From contig NC_084809.1 of assembly GCF_963583255.1 (NCBI RefSeq), positions 4,019,501 to 4,083,500 on the forward strand: a stretch of 64,000 nt of DNA. Reading direction: 5' to 3'. The stretch comes from Pyrus communis (Eukaryota > Streptophyta > Magnoliopsida > Rosales > Rosaceae). Made by a program: the position numbers and the translations under genes. The notes below the pieces were generated by a model, which was given only the letters and a program-made list of their open reading frames with translations, had not been told where the DNA came from and searched no databases. The stretch's first letter is position 1, and every line of letters starts with the position of its first letter. Of this stretch, positions 44,229-56,955 are shown piece after piece.

Positions 44229-44520
44229 TATATCCACTATATAAATTTCATAATCGGAATCAATTAGTTTTTTAATCTCTATTTGAAAATCTCTAAAAAA
44301 AAATCATTCAAATTGGAGATCATTTAGTTATCTAAATGCATGAAACAAATCGACAATATGAGTACCAAGTAACATATTCATGATGAAGTGCCCATTTATT
44401 TTATACATTTGAATGACTAAACGATCTCTGATTCAAATAATTTTTTCGTAGGGATGATTTTTAAATGAAGACTAAGAAAGTGAACGGTTTAGATTATGAA
44501 ATTTATACGATGAATATACA
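44229..44520. mobile_element. MITE of the 44/49-kb family, copy 1
   Basis: ATCCACTATATAAATTTCAT/AATC on the left faces GATTATGAAATTTATACGAT/GAATAT on the right. Inner arms pair through AAATCATTCAAATTGGAGAT/CATTTAGTTATC and GACTAAACGATCTCTGATTC/AAAT. The copy at 49731-50020 shares these blocks. Confidence 0.65.
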
Positions 44521-45015
44521 TTATTCTGATTCACAGAAGGTGAGATATGTGCACACCATATGAGGAAAACACAAAAACTATTCTTTTGGATATGGTTTAT
44601 GTCCTAATTCCATTGTCATCTTGAGAGGACCTAAGTATAAGAGAAGCCCCCCAACTGTAGTAGTTTATACATGTCTACACGAAATGATATAAATAATTAG
44701 TGGGAAAATGAGAACATATTGTGGAATTCTTAAGACTTGTATGTCTCTTCCAGATATATGCATAGCATTAGCCATTAAGTACGTAGCACGTACGCTGACG
44801 CTTGCTAGATTCTTTTCTCTTTAACTGTATAATTAGCAACAGGACACATCCATAGAACTTCCGATCGAGGATTTAACTCAAAATAATTGGGGGATGTGGT
44901 GGTCCAAACTTCCTGCACCTAATGTGCAGAACAAGTGCTATGGTTTCGGTTTTTGAAATGTTATATACACTCCATGGGTGCACCACCTTGAGCAATAATT
45001 ATAATTAACGTAGTC

Positions 45016-45265
45016 TTCTCATAATTTTTTTTAATCTCAACCGTTTATTTTCTTAATTGTTTTCTCTAGAAAAAATTAATTAACTTGTAATTATTTAGAC
45101 ATTTAATTATAAGTATCGAACAAATCAATAACAACTCATGATAAAATGTTCATTTATGCGACCGTAGATAACTAATCTATCTCAAATTTGTTTGATTTTT
45201 ATCGTATATGATAATTTAATAATGATTAAGAAAATAAATGACTCCATCCAATTATAGAACTTGTA
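45016..45265. mobile_element. Diverged copy of the same MITE family
   Basis: TCTCAACCGTTTATTTTCTT/AATTGTTTTCTCTAG, ATTATTTAGACATTTAATTA and ATGATAAAATGTTCATTTAT follow the same layout as 44229-44520, and the right side ends GATTAAGAAAATAAATGACT. Boundaries approximate. Confidence 0.45.
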
Positions 45266-45269
45266 CAAT

Positions 45270-46466
45270 TGAAAAACAATATATTAATTGTAAGTGGGTG
45301 GACAAGATATGCACCCATGATTGAATGCAAGTATTGTCCTTCATTTTTTATCTTCTTCTCCCTCCTGAAACGCAGCATTAATCAATAGAACTGGACAGCG
45401 AAGAAGAATGAATGATGCATGGAATCGATTCTCCCCTGCTCATGGTCGAAGACATATAAGATTTTTGTCCTTGAAGCTATTCGTTTTCTTTTCCTCGTCA
45501 GCATCCATGGGAAAAGAGAAGGGAACATAAGTGGACCTAAAAATTACTACATATATAGTATTATATTCAATCTTTTTCCGCCTGCAAATATCATATGTTC
45601 TCCTTAACCTTCCAATTTATTGTATTAAAATCTTTATTTCCATCTGGTGTAGTTGCTTAGATGCTCACTCTATCTGACTCACTTCCCAATCTTAATTAGC
45701 TTTAGTAAATCAGATGGCAACTGCATGCAAGTTTTTGTTTTATGTGGTCCTTGGTGATCCACGTACAAGCTCTTAGCTAGCCATCTCAATCTATCTTGAA
45801 AAGTGCTTAAATCTCTTGTATGAAAGCTATATGTCATTTAGTACCTTATTGGTTCAATTTCTAAAGAAGAATTTAGTAATAATTTAAGGCGTAGGTTAAA
45901 GATTGAAATGATACATTGTTCCAATGTTGGTCTTTCTTAATTAAATAAGCGAGATGTGAGTGAGTGGTGCATCAACTCCCATGGTATGACTTATCTTTGG
46001 CTCGAGAGGTAACTTAGTTCGAGAAACCTTCTAATGTACGTAGTGGTTGATTTGAGGAACCTTTTGATGTAGTCATTAACTCTTTACTAGAGGTAAATAT
46101 TGTTGTATAATAGTTTGATGTGTGATACTCTTTTTTCTTCAACTGGTTGAAAGCCTAGCATATTGTAAAGAAGACTCTTTAAAAAATTGATGTAAAAGTT
46201 GGTTAGTGATCCCTCCATTATTTGGAATAGAAGTAGCTAGCCCACCATAATATTTCACCCTCGATCCCTCCCAACACTCTTAAGGATGTGCCAAATCCAT
46301 GTCCTGTCGTCCAACGAACCAAAAGAGCAAGAAAAAGAAAATTAGACCCTTAACTCCACATTCTACCTCAGCATATGCCGACACTACTATATCAATTTAA
46401 TCATTCATTTTGTTTGTCAAATGAGATCCTCATGCTGCTCACGCCCAGAAATTCGATATTATCCTA
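45270..46466. other. Intergenic, no gene seen
   Basis: A 62-codon frame at 45419 has no recognisable features. Confidence 0.4.
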
Positions 46467-46534
46467 AAGATTGTAGTCTAGTTATATTTAGCCTCTATTA
46501 AAGATTGTAGTCTAGTTATATTTAGCCTCTATTA
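46467..46534 (+). repeat. Exact 34-bp tandem duplication
   Basis: AAGATTGTAGTCTAGTTATA/TTTAGCCTCTATTA occurs twice without mismatch, indicating a recent slippage event. Confidence 0.95.
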
Positions 46535-48370
46535 ATCTATTTTGTCAAAAAAAGGTTATCAATTCAAATTTTGTAAGCAATAATGGTTGAAAAAAAGTTA
46601 TGAGAGTGATGGCGAAACTTCCTTAAATTTCTTGCAGCATGCCATTGCGTATAACTTTTAAGATAATAATTATATGTATGAACAAAATTGTGTGGATTAG
46701 CTTATTACATGTGGTTAGCAGCTTCAATCAATTTGTTGGCGTGTAATGTCAAAAACCCATCAAATATTATGAGGTACGGATAGGCATGCCAGCTATAGAT
46801 GTTTACATCTTCCCCTTAATTTCTGAGTGCGATCTAAAAGTTGTCATAGCTGGGTCCTTATTTGTAATTAACTAATTTATGAAGAAATATTCATGTTAAC
46901 ATATTGCCCCACAATTTTAAAGAATTGTTGAAATGGAGAACCAACTTTTTGAAAACTTTTCAACCTCTCCCAACCCAACAAATTTGTTCCCACATGACTA
47001 TTAGCTTCGAATTTTCGGTTTGATTCATATCATCCACATGTATAGCATTGTAAACCTGCGTGTTCGAGCCGTCGCATATATACATGCACAGACACATAAA
47101 CCCTACAGCATAGAAACATTTTCCTTTTCCTGGTCCAGGTTATGATCGTCCTTATGATAATGGCAGACAGTATTTGCCTAATCAAATACGGCTTACTAGC
47201 TAATAATTTCTTTTAACATATTTTCTTTGCCAAGAGGAAGACTGAAAGAAAGATCAACATCGATTCTTAGCTAAGCCATTGGATCGAGCCAGTCTAGTGG
47301 TGAGGATGAGTGAGATAATAAGTAGAAATAAGCTAGGTTCAATGTTGAAATTTTTATCTAATATTTAAAAAATGAGTTTTTGAACATTAGTCCTTGCAAA
47401 AGATTAAAATTAAAAAAAAATTGATGCTAGATTACATATTCAATTTAATCCCTTGAAGTGTACTTTTATTAAAATTTATATTCAATTTTTGTTATTTAAT
47501 GTGTATTTTTATTTAATCTTTCCACGTTAAATTTTAATTTTATTAATATGCACATATTTAGTTCTTTAATTATAAATGAACCATCTGATTTACTAAAACC
47601 CTAAACCCGAAATGTATTATAATTAACACACAAAATTGTTATCAAAATATATATTATAAAAAAAATTAGTTGCCTAAATGTAGACATTAAAATATATTAT
47701 GATGAATGAAATAAAAATTAAATTTAAATGTAATTAATACATTAAAATAAAAATAAAAAGATAAATAAAACATCAAAATATAACTAATAAATGAGATGAT
47801 TAAATGTACTAGGCACTAAAATTGAATTTTAATCTTACACAAGGTTATAATCTAAAACTCATATTTTTTTAAAAATTAAAATGAAGTTTTCTATTTAAAA
47901 AATTTCTGATTTGCATAGTTAATAAGATTTATGATATGTTTAACGTAACGAACAAATATTATAAAATCGTTCACACACGGCATGTACGTTATCATACGAT
48001 ATAGCAAGGAGAATAAAGCTGATTAATTAACTCGTAGCTCTGCATGAGAATTTTTTTTTTAAATGTAAAAAACGTAAATAAAATACAATACCTAGTGGGA
48101 AATTAGCATTTCGCATGCCCGATGTTTTCCACTATAGAAATGTTGATGTGGAAATGCACTTCCCTTTAGACTAATTAGCAATATCCAAGATAATTCTACT
48201 AAGAAAACCACCACCTTTTTCTCCATTTAGTGTTAATATTCTGTGGGTCTAAATTTCTAGGTCGTCCATTAGTAACAGTAACTAAAACACTTTTCCGAGA
48301 TGCCACTTCTCTTAGGATAAAAACACCATGATCCATGTGTTCTGCCAAACCTCCACAACCTCAACCATAT
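46535..48370. other. Very AT-rich intergenic stretch
   Basis: Particularly 47340-47960 is almost free of G and C. No gene, no transposon ends. Confidence 0.45.
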
Positions 48371-48645
48371 TAGTTGAATAAATTATAAACTAATGCTTTA
48401 AGCCTATAATACGAGACTATAGTATAAAATTTGAAATTTATTAGGGCAACCGGTGGTGGAAGACTCTTTGGTCTAACCGTACGCCAAGGGATTGAGCCAT
48501 AGAGAAATTAATATAGTTGAATAAATTATAAAATAATGCTCTAATACGAGACTAATATAGTATAAAATTAGTAATCTACTAGGGCAACCGGTGGTGGAAG
48601 ACTCTAACCGTAAGCCAAGGGATTGAGCTACAGAGAAATTCTGGT
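48371..48645 (+). repeat. Two-unit tandem repeat, period 143 bp
   Basis: Both units start TAGTTGAATAAATTATAAA and contain GGGCAACCGGTGGTGGAAGA and CAAGGGATTGAG. Unit 2 (48514-48645) is slightly shorter. Confidence 0.88.
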
Positions 48646-48890
48646 AACTTATTCTATGTTTAGGTGTTTCTCCAATAACTAACGTTAGTGAATTTTCAGT
48701 CATCATATATATCCCTGCGCCCAAATTTTCTGGATAAATGAAAGATAATAAACACACACCCTATTTAGGGTTTTATATATTCCTATTTAACTATGATTAT
48801 TTGAGGGGTGTGAGAGAGGCTATAAGGGTGCTTCAAAATCAACCTCTTTCTAATCCCATCTAGGAATAAAATTTTGGTGCAAAATAATAA

Positions 48891-49224
48891 GGCTTTTTAG
48901 CCAAAATAGTTTCTGAGATTTAAAATCGACAAAAATGGTTCATGAGTTTGTCTGACATTAATCATTTTGATCATTTCGTGAAAATCTCTGTTAAATAAGA
49001 CCAAAATGAAAAAAACTGCCCAATTTTTGTCAAATCATTTTGGCTTGTTGTTTTTTAAATTGAGGGTATTTAGTCATTTTGATCCTAATTTAATAGAAAT
49101 TTTTATGGAATGACCAAAATTATTGATGATGAACAAATTCAGGGACCACTTTTAACAAATCCAAATCTCATGGACCAAAGTGAGGAATTGTGTCAATCTC
49201 AATGACGATTTTGACTAAAATGCC
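48891..49224. mobile_element. MITE with ends GGC(A/T)TTTTAG
   Basis: The left end GGCTTTTTAGCCAAAATAGT/TTCTGAGATT is inverted relative to AATCTCAATGACGATTTTGA/CTAAAATGCC, and inner arms pair (GTCATTTTGATC with GACCAAAATTATT). A piece of the same family (GACCATTTTTTTAGCTAAAA/AGCC) lies near 54742. Confidence 0.65.
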
Positions 49225-49730
49225 AAATAATAATATGGAATTATTCTGAACTAATTCAAATGACATACGTGATATGCCTATCCATTACTTTATCCCTCCT
49301 TATTATTGGAATAACCCTAAAAACTTATGTATATGCATGTGTGTATATATGTTTTGCTGCTGGTAAAATGGTGCAAAACATTGGCCCCACTAAACCAACT
49401 ACACATAAACTTTGCCGCGCTATCAAAAGAAATTGATATTATAATATCCATGAGCATTGGTTTTTTCTTTGATGCTGTCCATGAACATTGGTTGAGAGAG
49501 AGATTTGCTAGATTTGGTCAATTTCTATCAACTTTCACAAGAAACTTCATAGAAATGTGACTATAAATATAAAAACCCAGTGGATCTCATCATTTCCTAT
49601 GCTCCCCACTAAAGTTGACGTAGAAAATGGAAATTGTATTCCTTTTGGACTAATTTTTCAAAGGATAATGCTTGCATTCCTTCTTGGGATGAATTCATAC
49701 CCCTACTTACTTATAATGTATCTTCGTTGT
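49225..49730. other. Intergenic
   Basis: No gene; short frames on the plus strand lack features. Confidence 0.4.
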
Positions 49731-50020
49731 AAAATATTATAATCGAAACTGTTTAATTGCTTAATCTTCATTTGAAGATCATTTCAACAAAAAAATCATT
49801 CAAAACGGACATCATTTAGTCATCCAAATGTTTCAAATAAATAAATTAACGACGAAAGTATCAAGTTGTATATTCATAATGAATCATTGATTTATTTGAT
49901 ACATTTAGATGTCCAAATGGTATCCGATTTGAATGATTTTTTATGTAGATGATTTTTAAATAAAGATAAAACATTAAACGATTCTGATTTTAAAATTTTT
50001 ACAATAAAGAATGAACTCAT
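49731..50020. mobile_element. MITE of the 44/49-kb family, copy 2
   Basis: AAAATATTATAATCGAAACT/GTTTAAT is inverted at ATTAAACGATTCTGATTTTA/AAATTTT. Shares CAAAAAAATCATTCAAAACG, ATCATTTAGTCATCCAAATG and GATTTGAATGATTTTTTATG with copy 1. Confidence 0.65.
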
Positions 50021-50604
50021 CTACTAAAAGGGAAATGAAATGTAAGTATTATTCTTGCCAAATGTCCAAGAAAATGGAGACAGTGGATTTACCAAAAATG
50101 ATAAATACGTACTCCGAGAAGCCACGTCTCTTTTGATCTAATCCATCAGTTACTTTTTGGCTTTTGCGTTTTGATCTGTCAAATTTAGTTGGCTAATGAT
50201 GTGAAAAAGTAACCTACTAAAAGACTCTTGCGGACGGCAGGTTCTCAAAGTAGGACACTTCTTCCAATTAAGTCAGCATATTGATCAATTAATTAAATAA
50301 AACCCTTGCAATTAGCTTTCTTTAATTACATAATCTTCAGAGTTATCACTTAAGTGATAGTTTTGCTCCAAAAAAAAAAAAAAAAAAAAAAAAAAAGGTG
50401 ATCGTAGTTAGAATTCATTGGCAAAGCTGTAACAGTGAAAAGCTTGTAATTAGAAGTCTACATGGTGGAAGGTATAATTCCATGGGGCTGCGAAATTATA
50501 TGGTATTAGAGAACGTAATGGATTTGATTATATCATAGTTGTAGTTTCAATATCACATAATACCTAATTGACACACTTCTTTTACTAATCATATATAATC
50601 CAAA
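50021..50604. other. Intergenic with A-run
   Basis: A run of about 27 A at 50371-50396 may be a retroposon tail. No gene. Confidence 0.4.
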
Positions 50605-51869
50605 TTATGTCACTAAGTACTACAGTTTTGTAGTATTACTTCCCTTGAAAATAAGAGGTCTTAGGTTCGAATCTAGTGGATGACGAATTCGATACCTGTT
50701 TGGGCCCAAAATATTATTGTTGGGCCGAGCAGCAAGATGTGCTCGGCCCAAGGAGATGATAAAAACTATGGGCCGAATAATAAGGCCCGGGCCAGCTAAC
50801 AGGGTCGGCCAAATCCTATCATAAATAGTCCAGATAAATAGAAAGGTCGAGGGAGTCCTGTTGCAACCAGGATTCTCGAACAGCAAGGAATGAAGTCCCG
50901 AAAAGAAGGAAAATTCAGAATCCCAGTAGGAGTAGGTTTGATCGAGGAAGAAGCGAAATATGACAAGAACTCCCAACCCAAATCGGAGTCAGTTTCAAGG
51001 AATGGGGCACTATAAATACAAGAAATCATGCAAACAGAAAGGACCTTCAAATCAGAATACAATTGCCCTGCGCAAAACCTCTCAACATCTTGAGATTTTT
51101 TCCTTTTCTTTTTTTGCCGACACCTTCAGTTTGGATAAACAGCACTGTGGAAGCGCCCGGCGAGCACCTTCAGTTTGGATAAACAGCACTGCTGCCGCAG
51201 AATCAGCCGACCGAGAAGCATCTTCAGTTTGGATAAACAGCACTGCGTCGAGGTCGACCGATTATCTATCCAAGTCTCGGTCGAGAAAGGTTTTCGAACC
51301 TTTGTTGGCAGAGGTCACCTTGCTAAGCTTTCTTGGCATAGTTAGGTGTTACGAATTACATTGCTCGGCGTACTGGTCGCCGAGTGGTTTTATGATTGGA
51401 TACTCACAGGTGAGTTTCAGGGTTCGGCATTCCGACGGCCGAACTACGTTTACCGTCAAGACATATATCACGTTCGAGTACCTGTGCCCATACACCTTGG
51501 TCTCGATTCAACGTGCTTATACTCTCACGAATATAATCACAGTGACCGAATCGGGCTCGGACGATTTGTGAACTCCGCAGAATTAGCAGCCTTGTCTTCA
51601 GGCTGTAGAACCCAGAGACCGAGAGTGTTCCTTCCTCGGTCGCAATCGCAAGTTAAAGAAGTCAGCAACGCGCTCAAAGCTACATCAACAAATTTTACTC
51701 CTCGGCCAGGCTCGGCCGACGAGTTGGCACGCCCCGCATTCGACCGAAGGACGTAGTTAGCTTATTAGTTACTCGGCCTGCGCGCCACGTAGGTTTTGTA
51801 ATTTTTAGGGTCAACAATACCAAATTAGGTTGTCCACTTTGTGACTTAGCTGAACTCCTCCTATGTACT

Positions 51870-51906
<37 letters not shown>
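50605..51906 (+). mobile_element. tRNA-derived SINE interrupted by a solo LTR
   Basis: GTAGTATTACTTCCCTTGAA/AATAAGAGGTCTTAGG and TTCGAATCTAGTGGATGACG/AATTCGATACC (box B and the start of the SINE body) are continued after the LTR by AAATTAGGTTGTCCACTTTG/TGACTTAGCTGAACTCC. A (TA)n tract at 51873-51906 ends it. Confidence 0.6.
50697..51816 (+). mobile_element. Solo LTR, 1,120 bp, TSD ATACC
   Basis: Begins TGTTTGGGCCCAAAATATTA and ends TTTAGGGTCAACA. ATACC flanks it on both sides (50692-50696, 51817-51821). It contains GGGGCACTATAAATACAAG (TATA near 51009) and three tandem copies of CACCTTCAGTTTGGATAAAC/AGCACTG at 51121, 51165 and 51219. The segment is GC-rich relative to its surroundings. A 203-codon frame from 50960 has no retroviral domains and is not called. 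Confidence 0.85.
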
Positions 51907-51908
<2 letters not shown>

Positions 51909-52013
51909 CAATTTTTATCAGCTCTCACAAAAGGAGTATAAAAAGCTAAAAAATGAAATTTGAAATCATTAGCCAACGCGTACAATTATGAAGCGTTAAT
52001 CTATGGTACTAGA

Positions 52014-54193
52014 TGACACATCCCAACCGAGATCAAGGCATGCCGGCCGTCACGTGAGAGTGACGTAACCATGTGCACAGTGTGGAAGCTAAGAATAATA
52101 ATAAAAGTACGAATAAATAAAAAATCAAGCTATACACTTAGTAGATAACACACATGTGCAAGCGTAAGTGTGAAAAATAATATTCAAAGCACAAAAGACC
52201 TAGTGCAATCTAGAAGAACAAACACTAACGAAACACACCTAGAGGTGGTCCTACACTGGTGATAATCTGTCAGATATGCCGTGAATCCCTCGAGAGCCAC
52301 CAAAAGAGCAATCCAAACTAGAACCTGGAGGGGCGCAAAAAAAAAAAAGTGAGTGGGCAAAAACAAAGTTTTTCAAAACCATTTCATTAACAAAGTTCTA
52401 ACCCCTCGCCGTAAAACCTATATAGTTTCCCAGAAAATAGAAAATAAACACATATAGAAAACATGCTCAGAAATATGCCATGTCGAATGCCTCTACATCA
52501 AATGTAAGGAAACCAGGTAATGTCAATCAATGCAATGCAATCTGTCAGCCAGAGTCACCTAACGTGACCTGTATGGCTAAATCTAGAGCTTAAATCTCCA
52601 ACTCATTAACTATACCTGCACACGAGTCGGAACCATCTAAAGTGGTATGTAAGACAGGACTGGGTGTAAATAAGTACGCTCAACTGCTACGATCATGTGA
52701 AGACTGGGCGAATAATCACGGGTCACCTACGAGTCGGAACCACCTATAGTGGTCTGTACGACAGGACTGTGCACCTAACTTGGATCCAAGATGAGCGTGT
52801 GGTGCGGAAGGTGAACATCACATGAAGGATTGTGCCCTACTCTGGGCGGGAGCACTAACACCGGGAGTGCAAGTTATGAGCTGTCTATGCATCTCATATC
52901 ACTACTAATCACAAACATAAACCATAACTTACCTGACACTTACCTGTGCGTCCGCAGCACCAAACATACATATATGCAACTATTAATGCATCATTAAATA
53001 GGCAAACGCAATGCATGGCATTTAAAACATATGAACGTATCATTTCATTTTCTAGGAAAATCACAAGTATATAGGTATATACGGAAAACCAAAAGCCCAC
53101 TCACTGGTATGTAGAAAGGTCATAACCCCCTTGCCTCGAGTGACTGCGCTCATCCTCGGGATAGGTCTCACCTATATGCGAAACAACTATAAAAACGTTA
53201 ATTTAAAGCACATAACCAAAACTAGGTAATAACTTCTCATACAATGCTCAAATGGGGTGTATGAATACACCAACGTGATCTACTCAACCTCACGAACATC
53301 CCTATATTTTTAAAATAATTTTCTGACGTCACACGCGCCCCCACGCACCGGCCAAGGCACAGCCACATGCGTCGCCCACTCACAGGCACGTGCCTGGCAC
53401 ACTGACGACGTTAGTTAACGCCGTCAGGAATATTCCATTAAAACTAACATATTCCGTTAAAGTTAACCTAATGCCGTTAGGAATATTTCGTCCAAACTGA
53501 CGGAATATTCCGTCGTCTTCTCCGGCCAACCTCCAGCGCCGTCGCCATCGCTGGAAAACTGGAAAAACTTCAAACCTTCGTTTCTCACTCGTTTTTCACC
53601 CAAATTTCATGAAATTGGTACCAAAATGAAGCTTACAACTAGAGGAACAAAACCTTACCACTTTCAAGCACTAAAACCAACAAAATCTCGTCGGAAAAAC
53701 TTCACAAAATCCGGCCAAACCTGCAACTCACGATCCCGACGTCCAAAACCTTTAAACAAACCACCTCAAGCTTTCTAAGAACCTCACCAAGCTTCCTATA
53801 AACCTGAAATTCCCAAAAACGCACGATTTTACGTGTGCATGAACAGTGACCAAATCGGGGATCTCGAGTTCGATGTGAAGACAAAGGTTTCCTTACCTAA
53901 AATGGGTATGGTTGAACTCGTATGAACCTCACGAACACAAAGGTATAATTTTCTTCCTCGATCCGTAACGTTTTCGAGTACTTTGGTTCTTGTCCGTACG
54001 TAAATGATGAAGAAGAGGGGGAGAGAGAGAGAGATACGGGACATGGAAGGTGATAAGGATGAGTGTGGGTGTGTGTGTGGTCCAAAAGCAGCCAACCAAA
54101 TCCCCAAAACAACCACACAACGAAACAAAATCGCTAGGGGCAAAACCGTCATTTTACCCCTATGGTACGAAAAATCTGAGACGAGCTGTCACA
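52014..54193 (-). mobile_element. Solo LTR, 2,180 bp, perfect TSD CTAGA
   Basis: On the minus strand it starts TGTGACAGCTCGTCTCAGAT and ends GATCTCGGTTGGGATGTGTC/A. CTAGA occurs directly before 52014 and directly after 54193. It includes imperfect internal repeats (GAGTCGGAACCATCTAAAGT at 52624 and 52731, GGTGTGTAAGACAGGACTG variants). No gag-pol is present. Probably Ty3/gypsy by size. Confidence 0.88.
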
Positions 54194-54198
54194 CTAGA

Positions 54199-55062
54199 GC
54201 AATAATAGATTGGTTATATCACGTGAAAGTGTTTCAGTATCACACAATAATCCTCAGATTTTAATAGTCTTCTTTAGTAATCTACATATACATCAAAATT
54301 AAGATACCAGAGTGTTATAGTGCTAGCAAATATCATTGGCCACCGCCGTGTACGATTAAGAAGCGTAAACATTAATTGATGTGCAATTTCTTCTCATTTG
54401 AGTTTTGGAATAGCTACTAAAAGGGTGTAATTTTGGAGGTAATTTGAGTTGGTTAAATCACCACCTGTGTATGGAAGGTTGAACTGAACTTTCAAGTTTA
54501 ATTGCTTCCCAAGATATGCCAAACTTTTAGTTTGCTTGCCTTTCAGATCTGAACATCATCATAAACCATGCCCAACAAATATTCCAAACCATGAAAAAGA
54601 AGAAGAAAACCCAGCAGAAAATTAAAAGTTGGTTTTTTACTGAAGGACCAAAAGGATTTACAGTGGACAAAATTAAAGATCACTTCGATCGATTTTTATT
54701 GTGACGAACCAAAATTTGAGGAGTTATGTTAACCTCAAAGACCATTTTTTTAGCTAAAAAGCCTAAAAAGTGTAATTTCAAACCTAGGTGCCATGCAATT
54801 GTCCTAAAATTTAAAGCCTAACAAATTGAATCGCACTTTCAGATTGATCCCAAAACTAGAAGGAGAAACCATGATCATAACACTCACAATAAAACAGAAA
54901 TCAAGGGAAGAAAATGGTTTGTATAACAATTATAATGCTCTCTTCAATTTACATAAATTTCCGCAAGATCCGACAAGCCTGCAGTAGTAGTAGGAGGAGG
55001 AGACTGAAACTAGAATTAAACTAGAAAAACCAAACCAAAGCTCAACTCAGACGTTTTGATGA
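54199..55062. other. Intergenic downstream of GDU copy 2
   Basis: Contains the 3' end of the GDU gene and a short MITE remnant near 54742. No gene. Confidence 0.4.
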
Positions 55063-55392
55063 TCAGATTGGTGCATGAGAGAGAGTAGTAGAACATGTGA
55101 TGGGGTTTGCCAAGTATGTTGGTGTTTTCTCTCCAGCCATTATGACAAGAATTTTGGGTTCAGAATCTCCAGCCTCTATGCCCACTGGTCTAGTTGGTTT
55201 CTGATCTTGATCACTACTGCTGCTGCTTGAGCTGTTGTGTAAGGAGCAAGCAAGAATCAGCAACGCTGCCGCAACGAGCCCCAACATGAGTGCTAGGCCT
55301 CCAAAGAGGTATGGGATCGGAGAATTCCAGTTTCTGAATATGGCGTCGTGACCAGTAGCGGCGGTGGTGGAGTTTGCAGCTGAAGGCCTCAT
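55063..55392 (-). CDS. GDU: GLUTAMINE DUMPER-like protein, copy 2
   Basis: A single-exon gene of 109 residues: MRPSAANSTTAATGHDAIFR, then WNSPIPYLFGGLALMLGLVA/AALLILACSLHN (membrane segment with the SP-PYLFGGL signature), a serine run (SSSSSSSDQDQ) and ILVIMAGEKTPTYLANP with the intact VIMAG motif. MRP at the start and the overall length match Arabidopsis GDU proteins best of the three copies. Predicted role: plasma-membrane regulator of amino-acid export. It lies on the same strand as copies 1 and 3. A TATA box is about 60 bp upstream. Confidence 0.95.
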   Translation of the reverse strand: MRPSAANSTTAATGHDAIFRNWNSPIPYLFGGLALMLGLVAAALLILACSLHNSSSSSSSDQDQKPTRPVGIEAGDSEPKILVIMAGEKTPTYLANPITCSTTLSHAPI

Positions 55393-55450
55393 TGCTGTCT
55401 CTCTGGTTTTTTACAATGCAAATGTGACAAATGAATGAACTATGCTTTGG

Positions 55451-55457
55451 TTTTATA
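55451..55457 (-). promoter_or_regulatory. TATA box of GDU copy 2
   Basis: The minus strand reads GCTTATAAAACC about 60 bp before the ATG at 55392. A second TATATAAA is at 55471-55480. Confidence 0.6.
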
Positions 55458-55484
55458 AGCTGGCATTAGCTTTATATAAAGTTC

Positions 55485-56955
55485 CACAGTGACCTGATAA
55501 GAAGAAAGGAAATTTTATCATCTAAGCTATAAATTTACAATTATTGCCTTTGTTGTACATGAATAGTGATAGTGATTTTTTTTTTTTTTGGACTTTGCTT
55601 GGCCACCTGGTCATGGATTGTTATAGAAGTTTTCTTGTTTTCACATGCGTCTCTTTCTCTCTATTTCGGAATTATATTCGAATCCAATATTTGTTTCTTA
55701 CGTACTTATCACAAAAGCTAAGGAAAATGAACTTCACGGAGCTAGCTGTTGTTGATTGGCGGAACTGTTTTTTCTTTCCTTGAATTTGTGTTCATACAAG
55801 AACTTGGATTAGCAGGCTGTGCTCGCCTAAAAATTTGCTACGAAAAATTAGTATTCGGTGAAGAAAGTTCGCAATATGGGGAATCGTTCAACCTCTTATA
55901 AGCTTTTGCATGGTTTGGTTCCTCACCAATGGGGGACTTTGAAGAAGTTAGAGAGATTCCATCATAAAACCAATTTGCAATATAAGGAGTACCCCAACTT
56001 ATTTATAAGCCCATCAATGTGAGATTCATTCTCAACACGCTTCCTCACGTGTGACAAATTTTCAAGCCTAATACGTGAACAATACAAAGGGGTGACGTGG
56101 AGTGGGTGCAGCTGTTTGGCTTTACACGTGGGACAACCTGCTCTGATACTATAAAAAAAGTTAAGTCCCTTCCTCCGTCACCTAAAGGTGGTGAAAATCA
56201 TGAGGGTGTGATCAACTTCGCGAGGTTTCTGCTTAAACATGGAAGAGCTTTGCAAGAAATTATTCTTGATACGGTCGCTAACACTGAAAGACGCTCTCTT
56301 GGAGGTTAAAATTGGTTTACTAGAACTTTCCCCCGCAGGGTTAGCACCCTACCAACGTCAAAATCTCCGTTGTTTTAACTAGTACAGGCCGGTTTAATTT
56401 GGTGAATGTTCCTACTAGATCTGGATGATTAAAGGATAGTTTACTTTTCAGATGCTGTAGCTAACCAAATAGGAAGACCTTCGTTGTGGCGACTTGCTGA
56501 TTTTGTTCTAGACCTAAATTCCATCTGGTATCGACGTTTCGTGAATGTCCATTAGCATACTTTTCTCTTTTTTTCGATTGAATCAGAACATTCTTATGAC
56601 AAATGAAACCACATCACAGTACAAAATCTGCTGGAAAGAAAACGGAAGCGTTTTATCAACGAAGAAAATGAAAATGATGAGCAGATCTGATATACCGGGT
56701 ACAGCATGCCTATTTAAGAGCTCTCCCATAGTAGAGATCACAACATCATCGTAAAATACATAAATATATACAAAACCAACCACCCATCAAAACAATTTGC
56801 CAACAATATTCTGTAAAAAAATGTAAATACACATACATATACATTATACCATGAGCGATCGCGCTAACTAACTAGTAACTTAAAACCAGAAGAAAGAAAT
56901 CCTGCAAGATAAGTGATTACAGAATCATGCATGTGGAATAAGAAGCAAAGACATG
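55485..56955. other. Intergenic with a possible LTR-element remnant
   Basis: Around 56085-56160 the words CACGTGGGACAACCTGCTCT/GATACTAT (minus strand ATAGTATCAGAGCAGGTTGT) resemble the primer-binding site and start of a copia element. The following 130 bp have a 70-codon frame without known domains. Confidence 0.35.

Noticed and set aside
50960..51571. 203-codon frame on the plus strand
   Set aside because: It lies wholly inside a solo LTR bounded by ATACC duplications and contains the tandem repeats; no protein family features.
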